64,000 nucleotides of DNA from Centipeda noxia ATCC 43541. GTDB lineage: Bacteria; Bacillota; Negativicutes; Selenomonadales; Selenomonadaceae. The DNA lies in the NCBI RefSeq assembly GCF_000160555.1, contig NZ_GG749279.1, positions 31,865 to 95,864 on the forward strand, written 5' to 3'. The notes beneath the pieces are model-generated. The model ran no database searches, was not told where the DNA came from, and saw only the letters and a list, made by a program, of their open reading frames with translations. The translations under genes were made by a program, and so were the position numbers. Below are positions 28,659 to 37,487 of this stretch, one piece after another (the stretch's first letter is position 1; the number at the start of each line of letters is the position of its first letter).

Positions 28659-29066
28659 ACCGATGGCGATCGGGCTGTGGCATTCTATCTTCCCGTTATG
28701 GAAGACTTCATGAAGCTTGAGGGCATGCCGCTTGTCAATGAAGAAACCGATACGAAGACCTTTTTTGTTCAAAAGCCGGTCAAGGCGTTTCATGCTTTGT
28801 GTGTCGGCATGGCGGACGGCGGCATGGTGGACGATTTAAGCGTTCTGTTTGCTTATGTCAGGTTTTTGGAAGAATGTAATTTGCTTGCGTTTTCAACCGA
28901 ACTCCCAAATGCGTATGCATTTCTCTTGACGGATGTGACAGGGCATGATCTGACTGCGATTACAATATCGCTTACCATAGAGGGGGAGACGGTGGCATCT
29001 ACACCGCTTTCATGGATTCCGTTTCACCATCCGTCCCCAAAGAGAACACATCTGCATTTGGTGTAG
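28659..29066 (+). pseudogene. In-frame continuation of the PARG gene after a TAG stop
   Basis: Reading on in the PARG frame after the TAG gives 135 codons before the next stop. The join reads smoothly: IPFMAEIWE, stop, TDGDRAVAFYLPVMEDF. The only nearby starts are GTG 28677 and ATG 28698, and neither has a clear RBS. I do not recognise the domain; it is mixed alpha/beta in character, with no signal peptide or membrane segment. It may be a nonsense-mutated C-terminal domain, a readthrough product, a sequencing error, or a separate weakly translated gene. Confidence 0.55.
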
Positions 29067-29101
29067 TGCATTCAAAAAGGCTCACGGAAGCACATTGATC
29101 G

Positions 29102-29134
29102 AAGCCTGTCAAGAAAAATACTTGACAGGCTTTT
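29102..29134 (+). terminator. Terminator before ylxM, overlapping its promoter
   Basis: The perfect 12-base stem AAGCCTGTCAAG / CTTGACAGGCTT is followed by T4. Its right arm contains the -35 box of the next promoter. Confidence 0.82.
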
Positions 29135-29150
29135 CGTTTGCCGTTATAAT
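29122..29150 (+). promoter_or_regulatory. Promoter of the ylxM-ffh operon
   Basis: Consensus TTGACA, a 17-base spacer, then consensus TATAAT, with the -35 inside the preceding terminator stem. Confidence 0.85.
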
Positions 29151-29180
29151 CGCAGAAGTGTTTATAGGTGGGTGATGTGT

Positions 29181-29546
29181 ATGGAGCGACTCTACTACCT
29201 TGCAAGACTGTATGACCTCTATGGAGGGCTTCTGACAGGAAAGCAGCGGGAGAGTCTGCGTCTTCACATCGCAGAGGACTTCTCCCTCGCAGAGATCGGC
29301 GAGGAGCTTGGCATCACGCGGCAGGCGGCGCATGACAATATCCGCCGCGCAGAGCGTGCGCTCACGGAGATGGAGGAGACCCTCGGACTCCTCGCGCGTC
29401 AACAGGCGCAGGAGCACGCACTTGCTGCCGTCTGTGCGGATCTGCGTGCACTCAAAGAACCGATTGCGTGCGTTGATGTGTGCCGCATCGTGGACGAACT
29501 GGAACAATACACATCCCAGAATGATATAAAGGAGGTGAGGGAATGA
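29181..29546 (+). CDS. ylxM: YlxM family DNA-binding protein (UPF0122)
   Basis: A small helix-turn-helix protein resembling sigma region 4 (LTGKQRESLRLHIAEDFS, EIGEELGITRQAAHDNIRRAE). It is regularly found just ahead of ffh and associated with SRP function. Starts at 29172 (GTG), 29175 and 29181 (ATG) are all in frame; 29181 is chosen from GGTGGG spacing and resemblance of its N-terminus, but this is not certain. It overlaps ffh by four bases (ATGA). Confidence 0.88.
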   Translation: MERLYYLARLYDLYGGLLTGKQRESLRLHIAEDFSLAEIGEELGITRQAAHDNIRRAERALTEMEETLGLLARQQAQEHALAAVCADLRALKEPIACVDVCRIVDELEQYTSQNDIKEVRE

Positions 29547-30919
29547 TCTTTGAGAATCTGTCGGATCGCCTGCAGGGCATTTTCAAAAAAATGCGCGGAC
29601 ACGGCAAGCTGACAGAGGAAGATGTCAATGATGCGATGCGCGAGGTGCGCATGGCACTCCTCGAGGCCGATGTCAATTTCAAGGTCGTCAAGGACTTTGT
29701 GAAACGCGTCAAGGAACGCGCGGTCGGACAGGATGTGCTTGATACCCTCACCGCTGCACAGGCGGTCATTAAGATCGTCGACGAGGAACTCACCGCACTG
29801 ATGGGCGGGACGGAGAGCCGTCTCAACATCAGTCCGAATCCGCCGACCGTCATCATGCTTGCGGGTCTTCAGGGCTCGGGCAAGACGACCTCGGCCGGCA
29901 AGCTTGCTCTCATGCTGAAAAAACAGGGCAAGCGCCCGCTCCTCGTGGCTGATGATATTTATCGGCCCGCTGCGATCAAGCAGCTTGAGGTTATTGGCGC
30001 TCAAGTCGATGTGCCGGTGTTCTCGCAGGGGCAGGAGGATGCTGTTGCCATTGCGCGTGCTGCGATCGCATACTCGGCAGCGCATGCAAATGATGTCGTC
30101 ATCATTGATACGGCAGGCCGCCTGCAGATTGATGAAACGCTCATGCAGGAGCTGCGCGACATCAAGGCTGCGGTAAAGCCGCATGAGATCCTGCTTGTCG
30201 TCGATGCGATGACAGGCCAGGAAGCCGTCAACGTGGCGCAGTCCTTTGACGCGTCACTCGGCCTCGACGGCGTCATCATGACGAAGCTGGACGGTGATGC
30301 ACGCGGCGGCGCGGCACTCTCGATCAAGGCGGTTACCGGCTGTCCGCTGAAGTTCGTCGGTATGGGGGAGAAACTCGAGCCGCTCGAGGTGTTCCATCCC
30401 GACCGCATGGCGTCGCGCATTCTCGGCATGGGCGATGTTCTCTCCCTCGTTGAAAAGGCGCAGGAGAACTTCGATCTCGAGAATGCGAAGAAGATGGAGG
30501 AAAAACTTCGCCGCAATGATTTTACGCTCGACGATTTCCTCGATCAGATGCAGCAGGTAAAGAAGCTTGGCTCGCTCAGCAACATTCTCGGAATGATTCC
30601 GGGGATGGGCGGACTCAAAAAAAAGCTTGGCGATCAGGAAATTGACCTCGACGGCAAGGAGATGCGCCGGATCGAGGCGATCATCCGAGCAATGACGCCG
30701 AAGGAGCGCACCGATATAACGATCATCAACGGCAGCCGCCGCAAACGCATCGCTGCGGGCAGCGGAACGCGCGTGCAGGATGTAAACAAGCTGCTCAAGC
30801 AGTTCGGCGAGATGCGCAAGATGATGAAGAAGATGAAAAACTTGAAGGGCAAAGGCGGAATGCCGTCTCTTCCGTCACTCGGCGAAATGGGCCTTCCGAA
30901 GATGCCGTTCTTCAAATAG
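29543..30919 (+). CDS. ffh: Signal recognition particle protein Ffh
   Basis: SRP54 GTPase that binds signal peptides on nascent chains and delivers ribosomes to FtsY. The N domain is followed by the G domain with [25 protein letters not shown] and [10 protein letters not shown], then the Met-rich M domain ([20 protein letters not shown], and a C-terminal tail [10 protein letters not shown]) that grips signal peptides and 4.5S RNA. Length is 458. It is coupled to ylxM and followed 34 bases later by rpsP. Confidence 0.97.
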   Translation: MIFENLSDRLQGIFKKMRGHGKLTEEDVNDAMREVRMALLEADVNFKVVKDFVKRVKERAVGQDVLDTLTAAQAVIKIVDEELTALMGGTESRLNISPNPPTVIMLAGLQGSGKTTSAGKLALMLKKQGKRPLLVADDIYRPAAIKQLEVIGAQVDVPVFSQGQEDAVAIARAAIAYSAAHANDVVIIDTAGRLQIDETLMQELRDIKAAVKPHEILLVVDAMTGQEAVNVAQSFDASLGLDGVIMTKLDGDARGGAALSIKAVTGCPLKFVGMGEKLEPLEVFHPDRMASRILGMGDVLSLVEKAQENFDLENAKKMEEKLRRNDFTLDDFLDQMQQVKKLGSLSNILGMIPGMGGLKKKLGDQEIDLDGKEMRRIEAIIRAMTPKERTDITIINGSRRKRIAAGSGTRVQDVNKLLKQFGEMRKMMKKMKNLKGKGGMPSLPSLGEMGLPKMPFFK

Positions 30920-30953
30920 TCCGGAATCCGGTACAACGAAAGGTGGTGAGAAT

Positions 30954-31229
30954 ATGGCAGTCAAGATTCGTTTGAACCGCATGGGTGCAAAGAAGAATCC
31001 ATTTTACCGCATTGTGGTCGCCGACTCGCGTGCACCGCGTGACGGTCGATTCATTGAGATTCTTGGGAATTACGATCCGTCGCAGCAGCCCGCTGTCGTC
31101 AACATTGACGAGGAGAAGGCAATCGATTGGATGAAGAAGGGCGCACAGCCGACCGATACGGTCAGGAACATCCTGAGCAAGAACGGTACGATGGCAAAGT
31201 TTGCCGAGGCAAAGCGTCAGAAGGACTAA
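30954..31229 (+). CDS. rpsP: 30S ribosomal protein S16
   Basis: 91 residues with the conserved start [24 protein letters not shown] and the segment [19 protein letters not shown] precedes the ATG. It lies in the standard ffh-rpsP-khpA-ylqD-rimM order. Confidence 0.97.
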   Translation: MAVKIRLNRMGAKKNPFYRIVVADSRAPRDGRFIEILGNYDPSQQPAVVNIDEEKAIDWMKKGAQPTDTVRNILSKNGTMAKFAEAKRQKD

Positions 31230-31321
31230 CAAATGCTGCGCGTTCCGAGAGGGATTCCTTCATTTTGGTGGAGGGATCTTTCATGGACGCGTGCATTGTG
31301 CAATGAGGAGAGACGATCAGC

Positions 31322-31549
31322 ATGAAAGAGATAGTCGAGGTTATTGCCAAATCCTTGGTAGATCATCCGGAAGCTGTCGTCGTTGACGAAACGCAGGATG
31401 ATCAGGAGATCATTTTGAGACTTCGCGTGGCGGAGGATGACATGGGCAAGGTCATCGGCAAACAGGGGCGCATTGCAAAAGCTCTGCGCAGTGTTGTCAA
31501 AGCTGCTGCAACGAAGGAAAATAAGCGGGCGACGGTCGAGATTGGCTGA
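31322..31549 (+). CDS. khpA: KH-domain RNA-binding protein
   Basis: A 75-residue single KH domain with the GxxG loop in GKVIGKQGRIAKALRSVV. KhpA works with KhpB in RNA binding and cell-envelope growth control in Firmicutes. AGGAGAG precedes the ATG. It is followed by a short GC-rich segment and ylqD. Confidence 0.94.
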   Translation: MKEIVEVIAKSLVDHPEAVVVDETQDDQEIILRLRVAEDDMGKVIGKQGRIAKALRSVVKAAATKENKRATVEIG

Positions 31550-31611
31550 GCCATACAGAAACGGCGCGCGTCCTGTGACGGCCGCCGTTTTTGCGTAAGG
31601 AGAGATACAGA

Positions 31612-32022
31612 GTGGATTCTATCACAATGAAGGTACCTGTTACCGTCAAGGCGAAACTGACGGAAAAGCTGCGTGCAAAGATGCTCAAGGAGATGGAAGA
31701 GGGGCTCAGCCGTGCTGAGCTCGAGCTCCAGCAGCTCGGCATTCAGGAAAAACGCGTCATGCAGGAGGCGGAACAGGGTGAGCTCACGCCCCAGGCGATC
31801 CAGCACATCAATACGATCCGCCAGGAGCGTCAGCGCCGCATGGACTATGTTGAGGAGACGCGCGCCCATCAGGAGGAACTGCAGAAATTCGCCGAGGGGG
31901 CGGAGATCGTCCAGGGCACCCTCGAACGCCTGGTCAAGGCAAACGTGGGTGACGATATGCGTGAACTGATGAATGTCGAGATTCTGGTGGAGGATGACAA
32001 GATTGTCGCCATCCGTGCCTGA
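31612..32022 (+). CDS. ylqD: YlqD family protein
   Basis: A 136-residue helical protein of unknown function that is regularly placed between khpA and rimM. Long amphipathic helices with high E/Q/R content (residues about 15-95) suggest a coiled coil. The GTG at 31612 lies nine bases after AAGGAG and is favoured; ATG 31627 is an alternative. Its 3' end overlaps rimM. Confidence 0.85.
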   Translation: MDSITMKVPVTVKAKLTEKLRAKMLKEMEEGLSRAELELQQLGIQEKRVMQEAEQGELTPQAIQHINTIRQERQRRMDYVEETRAHQEELQKFAEGAEIVQGTLERLVKANVGDDMRELMNVEILVEDDKIVAIRA

Positions 32023-32503
32023 TGAACGCATTGTTATCGGCCGCGTCGGTGCGCCGCATGGCGTCCGCGGCGCTCTGCGCATCATTCCGCTGACGGATTT
32101 TCCCGAGCGGTTTGCCTCACTGCACGAGGTCATGGCGGGCGATGAGCTCCTGCACATTGAGCACATGAAGCCACAGGGGAAGAATATTCTGATGCGCTTT
32201 CGCGAATATGCTGCCCGCGAAGATGCGCAGCGTCTGACGGGGCGCCTTCTCACGGTGCCGCGTGCACAGGCGGCGCCGCTCGGCGAGGGCGAATACTATG
32301 TCTTTGATATCGTGGGTCTTGCGGTATACGATGAGGCAGGGAATGAACTCGGCATCGTTGAGAATGTCCTCCGTACGGGCAGCAACGATGTCTATGCTGT
32401 ACGCACGGAGGACGGCCGCGAGCTCCTTGTTCCGGCTCTGCGCGCGGTTGTGCTGCAGATCGATTTGAACGCCGGGCGCATGACAGTACGACTGCCTGAA
32501 TAG
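32003..32503 (+). CDS. rimM: 16S rRNA processing protein RimM
   Basis: 30S assembly factor that binds S19 and helps mature the 16S 3' domain. The N-terminal RimM domain opens IVIGRVGAPHGVRGALR and is followed by a PRC-barrel domain (YYVFDIVGLAVYDEAGNELG, DVYAVRTEDGRELLVPAL). TTG 32003 follows GGTGGAGG by nine bases; GTG 32015 is the other candidate, and both overlap ylqD. The usual downstream trmD is absent: a terminator and an unrelated operon follow. Confidence 0.93.
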   Translation: MSPSVPDERIVIGRVGAPHGVRGALRIIPLTDFPERFASLHEVMAGDELLHIEHMKPQGKNILMRFREYAAREDAQRLTGRLLTVPRAQAAPLGEGEYYVFDIVGLAVYDEAGNELGIVENVLRTGSNDVYAVRTEDGRELLVPALRAVVLQIDLNAGRMTVRLPE

Positions 32504-32539
32504 GCGGACGGGGAGCATACGCTCTCCGTTCCGCTTTTT
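32504..32539 (+). terminator. Terminator after rimM
   Basis: GCGGACGGGGAGC / GCTCTCCGTTCCGC stem with minor irregularities, then five T. Confidence 0.85.
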
Positions 32540-32563
32540 CTATTCGGAAATTCGGTACATCCT

Positions 32564-32592
32564 TTGCGCAAAATTGTCGGTCATGCTATAAT
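32564..32592 (+). promoter_or_regulatory. Promoter of the tsa operon
   Basis: TTGCGC, a 17-base spacer, then TATAAT. Confidence 0.72.
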
Positions 32593-32639
32593 AAATAAAA
32601 TTATTTCGAGTTTTACTCAATCATCAAAGGGGACGGCAT

Positions 32640-33116
32640 ATGCTCACCTGTATCACGCATTCTCCCGAGGAGACTGCGCATTTAGCGGGAACGATCGGTA
32701 AAATCATCCATGAGGGGACGGTGATCTGCCTCGATGGAGAGCTTGGTGTGGGCAAGACCCTGTTTGTACGGGCTCTCGCACGGACACTCGGCGTAGAGAG
32801 CGATGTGACGAGCCCGACATTTAATCTCATGAATATCTATGAGGGTGTTTGCCCGATTGTGCATTTTGACCTCTACCGGATCGCGTCCGAGGAGGAGCTC
32901 GAGGATATTGGCTTCTATGAATATGCAGAAGCGTCAGAGGGCATCATCCTGATCGAGTGGGCGGAAAAATTCCCGGATGCAATGCCGGAGGATCGCCTGC
33001 AGGTTCGTATTGACGCGCTTGACGGAGAGGATCGACAGTTTACTTTTGCCGCCGAAGGAGAGAAGAGCAGGTGCCTTTTAGGGGAGTTGAACAACATTGT
33101 CGATCGTGAGCATTGA
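32640..33116 (+). CDS. tsaE: tRNA t6A synthesis ATPase TsaE
   Basis: P-loop ATPase that resets the TsaBD complex during t6A37 formation. Walker A is GELGVGKTLFVRAL. The switch region TSPTFNLMN and HFDLYRI are typical. Length 158. It overlaps tsaB by 20 bases and heads a four-gene operon. Confidence 0.95.
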   Translation: MLTCITHSPEETAHLAGTIGKIIHEGTVICLDGELGVGKTLFVRALARTLGVESDVTSPTFNLMNIYEGVCPIVHFDLYRIASEEELEDIGFYEYAEASEGIILIEWAEKFPDAMPEDRLQVRIDALDGEDRQFTFAAEGEKSRCLLGELNNIVDREH

Positions 33117-33816
33117 TACCTCCTCACAGGTCTCGAGTGTTGCTGTTCTCTCGGAGGAGTGCGTCGCTGCAGAGCTGAGTATGCAGGGCGCGCTGACGCA
33201 TTCAGAAACGCTCATGCCCCATATCGAGACGGTACTCCATATGGCGCGCATAAAAAAAGAAGAACTTGAAGGCATCGCCGTCAGTATCGGTCCCGGTTCG
33301 TTTACCGGGCTGCGCATCGGTGTTGCGGCTGCAAAGATGATGTCATATGCTCTGTGCATTCCCTTGATTGGAGTTCCTACACTCGAGGCGCTTGCCCATC
33401 ACTGCATCTGTGAGGGTGTGCGCCTCGTTTGTATGATGGACGCACAGAAGGGGAGCGCCTATGTACAGGAGTTCACATGGCGTGCGGATGGTGATGCATT
33501 GAAACTGCAAGAGGACCGTCCCCTTGTGATCCTGCCGCTGACGGAGGTTGTCGCTGCGCTCAAGGGAACGGCGCGGCCTGTTGTTTTGCTCGGCGATGCC
33601 ATGCAGAAGCATATGGATGCAGCTCTGCCCGAAGATGTTCATCTTGCGCCGATTCATGCGCGTATGCCGCGTGCTGCCTGTGTGGGCCTTGCCGGACTCA
33701 CGCGCCTGCGCCGCGGGGAATCGGACGATCCGATGACGGCGGTGCCGCTTTATTTGCGCCGCAGCGAGGCGGAAGTCCTCTGGGAGAAGCGGCACGGCAG
33801 CGAGGCGGCATCGTGA
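33097..33816 (+). CDS. tsaB: tRNA t6A synthesis protein TsaB
   Basis: Catalytically inert ASKHA-fold partner of TsaD. It opens SIVSIDTSSQVSSVAVL and has the GPGSFTGLRIGVAAAKM segment. The TTG at 33097 lies ten bases after GGGGAG. Length 239, normal. It overlaps tsaE upstream and rimI downstream (GTGA). Confidence 0.94.
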   Translation: MSIVSIDTSSQVSSVAVLSEECVAAELSMQGALTHSETLMPHIETVLHMARIKKEELEGIAVSIGPGSFTGLRIGVAAAKMMSYALCIPLIGVPTLEALAHHCICEGVRLVCMMDAQKGSAYVQEFTWRADGDALKLQEDRPLVILPLTEVVAALKGTARPVVLLGDAMQKHMDAALPEDVHLAPIHARMPRAACVGLAGLTRLRRGESDDPMTAVPLYLRRSEAEVLWEKRHGSEAAS

Positions 33817-34301
33817 TCCGATTTCGCGCACTGATGCCGGAGGATGCGGAGGATGTGGCGCGCGTCGAGTACGAGAGTTTTCCAACGCCATGGTCGCGCG
33901 AGGATTTCTGGCGTGAGGCGTCAAATGATTTCGCCTGCTACATTGTCGCCCTTGCCGACGACAGCATCATCGGCTTTGGCGGGTGCTGGATCTCATTTGA
34001 GGAGGCGCAGGTGACGAACATTGCCCTGACCACTGCGCAGCGCGGCAGGGGCCTTGGCAGGATCCTTATGAAAAAACTGATGCACGCAGCAGCGGCCCGC
34101 GGCGCCGAGTGCATGACGCTCGAGGTGCGGATGTCGAATACACCGGCGATCCGCCTCTATGAGGGGCTCGGTTTCTCTGCGGTCGGCGTGCGCAGGAAAT
34201 ACTATCAGGACAATGATGAGGATGCGATCCTCATGTGGCATACAAAGCTAAAGGAATTTGCAGATGAAAGATGTTCATCAGAAACTGACGCTCGGGATTG
34301 A
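33813..34301 (+). CDS. rimI: Ribosomal protein S18 alanine N-acetyltransferase-like GNAT protein
   Basis: GNAT acetyltransferase with the acetyl-CoA-binding loop [18 protein letters not shown] and the C-terminal [23 protein letters not shown] typical of RimI. It uses GTG overlapping the tsaB stop. At 162 residues its end overlaps tsaD by 38 bases. Position between tsaB and tsaD is standard. Confidence 0.92.
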   Translation: MIRFRALMPEDAEDVARVEYESFPTPWSREDFWREASNDFACYIVALADDSIIGFGGCWISFEEAQVTNIALTTAQRGRGLGRILMKKLMHAAAARGAECMTLEVRMSNTPAIRLYEGLGFSAVGVRRKYYQDNDEDAILMWHTKLKEFADERCSSETDARD

Positions 34302-35286
34302 GACGAGCTGCGATGAGACCTCGGCGGCTGTTCTGCGCGGGACGCGTGAGCTGCTCTCGTGTGTCATTGCCACGCAGATTCCGATTCATCAGAAATACGG
34401 CGGCGTGGTGCCGGAGATAGCCTCGCGCAATCATATTCTGAGCATCCTTCCTGTTGTTGAGCAGGCACTCCGCGAGGCGGGCACGGAACTGCCGGAGATC
34501 GATCAGATCGCTGTCACCTATGGGCCCGGGCTGGTCGGGGCGCTTCTGGTCGGCGTATCAGCTGCCAAGTCGCTCGCCTTTTCGCTCGGTGTGCCGCTCA
34601 TTGGAGTGAATCATCTCGAGGGGCATATCTTTGCGAACTTCCTTGAGACGAAGGATCTTGAGCCTCCCTTTATGGCGCTTGTCGTTTCGGGAGGGCACAC
34701 GGCGCTCGTCGACGTGGCGGACTATGAGACGTTTCGCCTGATGGGCAGGACGCGCGATGATGCGGCGGGCGAGGCATTTGACAAAGTGGCGCGCGTGATG
34801 GGCCTGCCGTATCCGGGCGGCCCCGAGATCGACAAACTCGCACGGGAAGGAAATCCGGCAGCGATTGACTTCCCGCGTGCGCTTGCCCGGGAGGGGAATT
34901 ATGAGTTCAGCTTCAGCGGACTGAAATCTGCCGTGCTGAACTATATCAACAGTGAGAAGATGAGGGGGCATGAGCTCCATAAAGCGGATATCGCCGCCTC
35001 TTTTCAGGCTGCTGTTGTCGAGGTGCTCGTGCATAAGGCATTTGAGGCGATTCACGAGGCAGGACGCGGGATACTTGTAGTCGCGGGCGGAGTTGCAGCA
35101 AACAAGGCGCTTGAAAAGCGTCTCCGCGAGACGGCAGCGGAGCAGGGGGTTCGCTATCTGTACCCCTCGCCGCGCCTCTGTACGGACAACGCTGCAATGA
35201 TTGCCTGCCGCGGTGCCTATCAGGCTATGGCGGGGCGATACAGCGATCTCTATCTGAATGCTGTTCCGGGACTGGATTTTGCGTAA
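34264..35286 (+). CDS. tsaD: tRNA N6-threonylcarbamoyltransferase TsaD
   Basis: Transfers the threonylcarbamoyl group to A37 of ANN-decoding tRNAs. N-terminal [15 protein letters not shown], metal-binding His pair in [22 protein letters not shown], and [13 protein letters not shown] near the C-terminus are all present. ATG 34264 follows AAAGGA; the TTG six bases earlier is unlikely. 340 residues, last gene of the operon. Confidence 0.97.
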   Translation: MKDVHQKLTLGIETSCDETSAAVLRGTRELLSCVIATQIPIHQKYGGVVPEIASRNHILSILPVVEQALREAGTELPEIDQIAVTYGPGLVGALLVGVSAAKSLAFSLGVPLIGVNHLEGHIFANFLETKDLEPPFMALVVSGGHTALVDVADYETFRLMGRTRDDAAGEAFDKVARVMGLPYPGGPEIDKLAREGNPAAIDFPRALAREGNYEFSFSGLKSAVLNYINSEKMRGHELHKADIAASFQAAVVEVLVHKAFEAIHEAGRGILVVAGGVAANKALEKRLRETAAEQGVRYLYPSPRLCTDNAAMIACRGAYQAMAGRYSDLYLNAVPGLDFA

Positions 35287-35312
35287 TTCTGCTTATCGTA
35301 CGGTGGAATGTG

Positions 35313-35348
35313 AACTGTTGTATGAGGCCCCTCGTACAACAGTTTTTT
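35313..35348 (+). terminator. Terminator after tsaD
   Basis: AACTGTTGTA / TACAACAGTT stem with a 12-base loop and a T run. Confidence 0.88.
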
Positions 35349-35349
35349 G

Positions 35350-35569
35350 TTGCAGAAACAGGGCAGAAATGTGATATAATGAGATCGGAGCATCGCTTGA
35401 TTTTGTTGGTGGCTCTTTTTCGAATCCGGCACGATCGGTCGGGGATATTCTCACTCGGGGGAGTGAGATGAAATATGCTGTGTGTGGAAATATGTTTTCG
35501 AAGAACGTTTCCGGGAGAGACTGGAACGGCTTTTTATAGATAAAACTTTTTATATCAGGGGGGATTGTT
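35350..35569 (+). promoter_or_regulatory. Promoter and long leader of the mannitol operon
   Basis: TATAAT at 35375-35380 has a poor, distant TTGCAG (19-base spacing), as expected for an activated promoter. The leader of about 185 bases holds a hairpin CTCACT / AGTGAG (35450-35467). A weaker hairpin CGTT-CC / GGAACG followed by GCTTTTT (about 35509-35540) could act as a terminator. No mannitol regulator gene is nearby. Confidence 0.45.
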
Positions 35570-37468
35570 ATGAGTCAACAGGGCGGAGGGGCACAGGAGG
35601 CCATGCAGAAATTTGGACGCTTCCTGTCCGGAATGGTTATGCCGAACATCGGTGCATTCATTGCATGGGGCTTTTTGACGGCGCTGTTCATTCCGACGGG
35701 GTGGATGCCGAACGAGTATCTCGCGCAGGTCGGCGGGCCGATGAGCAAGTGGCTGATCCCGCTGCTCATTGGTTACAGCGGCGGCGCAGCAATCTACGGG
35801 CACCGCGGCGGCGTTATGGCCGCGATCGCGACGTCGGGCATCATTGCGGGTTCAGACATTCCGATGTTCCTTGGCGCGATGATCATGGGTCCCTTGGGCG
35901 GCTGTATCATCAAGAAATTCGACGATGCCATCCGCGACAGCATCCCCGCTGGATTTGAGATGCTGGTCAACAACTTCTCACTCGGCATCCTCGGGGGCAT
36001 TCTTGCAATGATTGCCTATGCCGTAGTCGGCCCCGTAGTTGCCGGTGCAAACGACATCCTGCGCAGCGGCGTGGAGGGGATTGTCGCGATGGGACTTCTT
36101 CCCCTGGCGTCCATCATCATCGAGCCGGCGAAGGTTCTCTTCCTCAACAATGCCCTCAACCACGGCGTGCTCAGCCCGCTCGGTATCCAACAGGCGCAGG
36201 AATACGGCAAGTCCATGTTCTTCCTGCTTGAGGCGAACCCGGGCCCCGGTTTCGGCATCCTGCTCGCCTATTGGCTGTTCGGCAGGGGGATGGCAAAGTC
36301 GTCCTCGCCGGGGGCGATGATCATTCACGTCCTTGGCGGTATTCACGAAATCTATTTCCCGTACATCCTGATGAAGCCGATCCTCATCATTGCTGCGATT
36401 GCGGGAGGCATGTCCGGCGTCTTTACACTCGGTCTCCTCGGCGGCGGACTCATTGCGCCGTCCTCACCGGGATCGATCTTTGCAATCATTGCCATGACGC
36501 CGAGCGGATCGGCACTCTTTGCAAATCTCTCGGCATTTGCTGTCGCGACGGCGGTGTCCTGCGCGGTTGCATCCGTATTCATTAAGATGTCTAAGGATGT
36601 CGATGATGACTCGCTTGCGTCGGCACGCGAGAGCATGCGTGACATGAAGAACCGGGGCAAGGAGCTTCCCGCAGAGAAGAAAGTTGCAGGCAAGGACCTG
36701 AAGGCCATTGTCTACGCCTGCGATGCGGGCATGGGCTCCTCTGCACTCGGTGCTGCGGCTCTGCGCAAGAAACTCAAGAAGGACGGCTATACGGATATCT
36801 CCGTCACGAACTGCGCGATCGGAGCGATTCCGAGCGAGGCGCAGCTGGTCATCGCTCATGAAAAGCTTGCCGAGCGTGCCCTTGCAGACTCACCGCAGGC
36901 AGAACACATCTGGGTGCGCGACTTTACGCAGAACAATGTCTATGAGATTGTCACGGCACGTCTGAAAGAGGCAACGGTCGAAGCCGGAGCTCCGGCCTCC
37001 GATGCGGAAGCCGAGACTGCTGAGAAGATCGGTGCCGGCGTTCTGCTCAAAGAAAATGTCAAGGTTGGCCTTGCGGCAGTCAGCCGTGAGGAGGCAATCA
37101 CGACTGCAGGAAAACTCCTCGTTGCAGGCGGCTATGTCGATGAGGGCTATGTTCAGGGGATGCTCAACCGTGAGCAGGATCTCTCGACCTACATCGGCAA
37201 GGGCATTGCAATTCCGCATGGTGAGAACGCCGTCAAGGACACGATCAAAAAGACCGGCATTGTTGTTCTACAGTATCCCGAGGGCGTAAAATTCGGCGAT
37301 GAGACGGCACATCTTGTCATCGGCATAGCGGGCGTTGGCAACGACCATCTTGCCATTCTCGCCAACATCGCGACCATGGTCGGCGACTATACGGATGAAC
37401 AACTCGAGGAGCTCTTCAAGACCAAGAGTGCCGATGAACTCTATGAAGCCTTTACGAAGGCAGACTAA
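35570..37468 (+). CDS. mtlA: Mannitol PTS transporter, fused IICBA
   Basis: Imports mannitol while phosphorylating it. The membrane IIC part occupies about residues 1-345 (SGMVMPNIGAFIAWG, GAMIMGPLGG, GGIHEIYFPYILM). The IIB domain has its phospho-Cys at about residue 384 in YACDAGMGSSALG. The IIA domain has its phospho-His at about 550 in IAIPHGE. All three domains are in one 632-residue chain, as in E. coli MtlA. GGGGGG precedes the ATG. mtlD follows 19 bases later. Confidence 0.96.
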   Translation: MSQQGGGAQEAMQKFGRFLSGMVMPNIGAFIAWGFLTALFIPTGWMPNEYLAQVGGPMSKWLIPLLIGYSGGAAIYGHRGGVMAAIATSGIIAGSDIPMFLGAMIMGPLGGCIIKKFDDAIRDSIPAGFEMLVNNFSLGILGGILAMIAYAVVGPVVAGANDILRSGVEGIVAMGLLPLASIIIEPAKVLFLNNALNHGVLSPLGIQQAQEYGKSMFFLLEANPGPGFGILLAYWLFGRGMAKSSSPGAMIIHVLGGIHEIYFPYILMKPILIIAAIAGGMSGVFTLGLLGGGLIAPSSPGSIFAIIAMTPSGSALFANLSAFAVATAVSCAVASVFIKMSKDVDDDSLASARESMRDMKNRGKELPAEKKVAGKDLKAIVYACDAGMGSSALGAAALRKKLKKDGYTDISVTNCAIGAIPSEAQLVIAHEKLAERALADSPQAEHIWVRDFTQNNVYEIVTARLKEATVEAGAPASDAEAETAEKIGAGVLLKENVKVGLAAVSREEAITTAGKLLVAGGYVDEGYVQGMLNREQDLSTYIGKGIAIPHGENAVKDTIKKTGIVVLQYPEGVKFGDETAHLVIGIAGVGNDHLAILANIATMVGDYTDEQLEELFKTKSADELYEAFTKAD

Positions 37469-37487
37469 AAACTGAAAGGAGAATTCG

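Noticed and set aside
31233..31325. Possible 30-residue peptide between rpsP and khpA
   Set aside because: Has a modest RBS and overlaps the khpA start, but the Arg/Trp-rich sequence resembles nothing known and the length is within chance.
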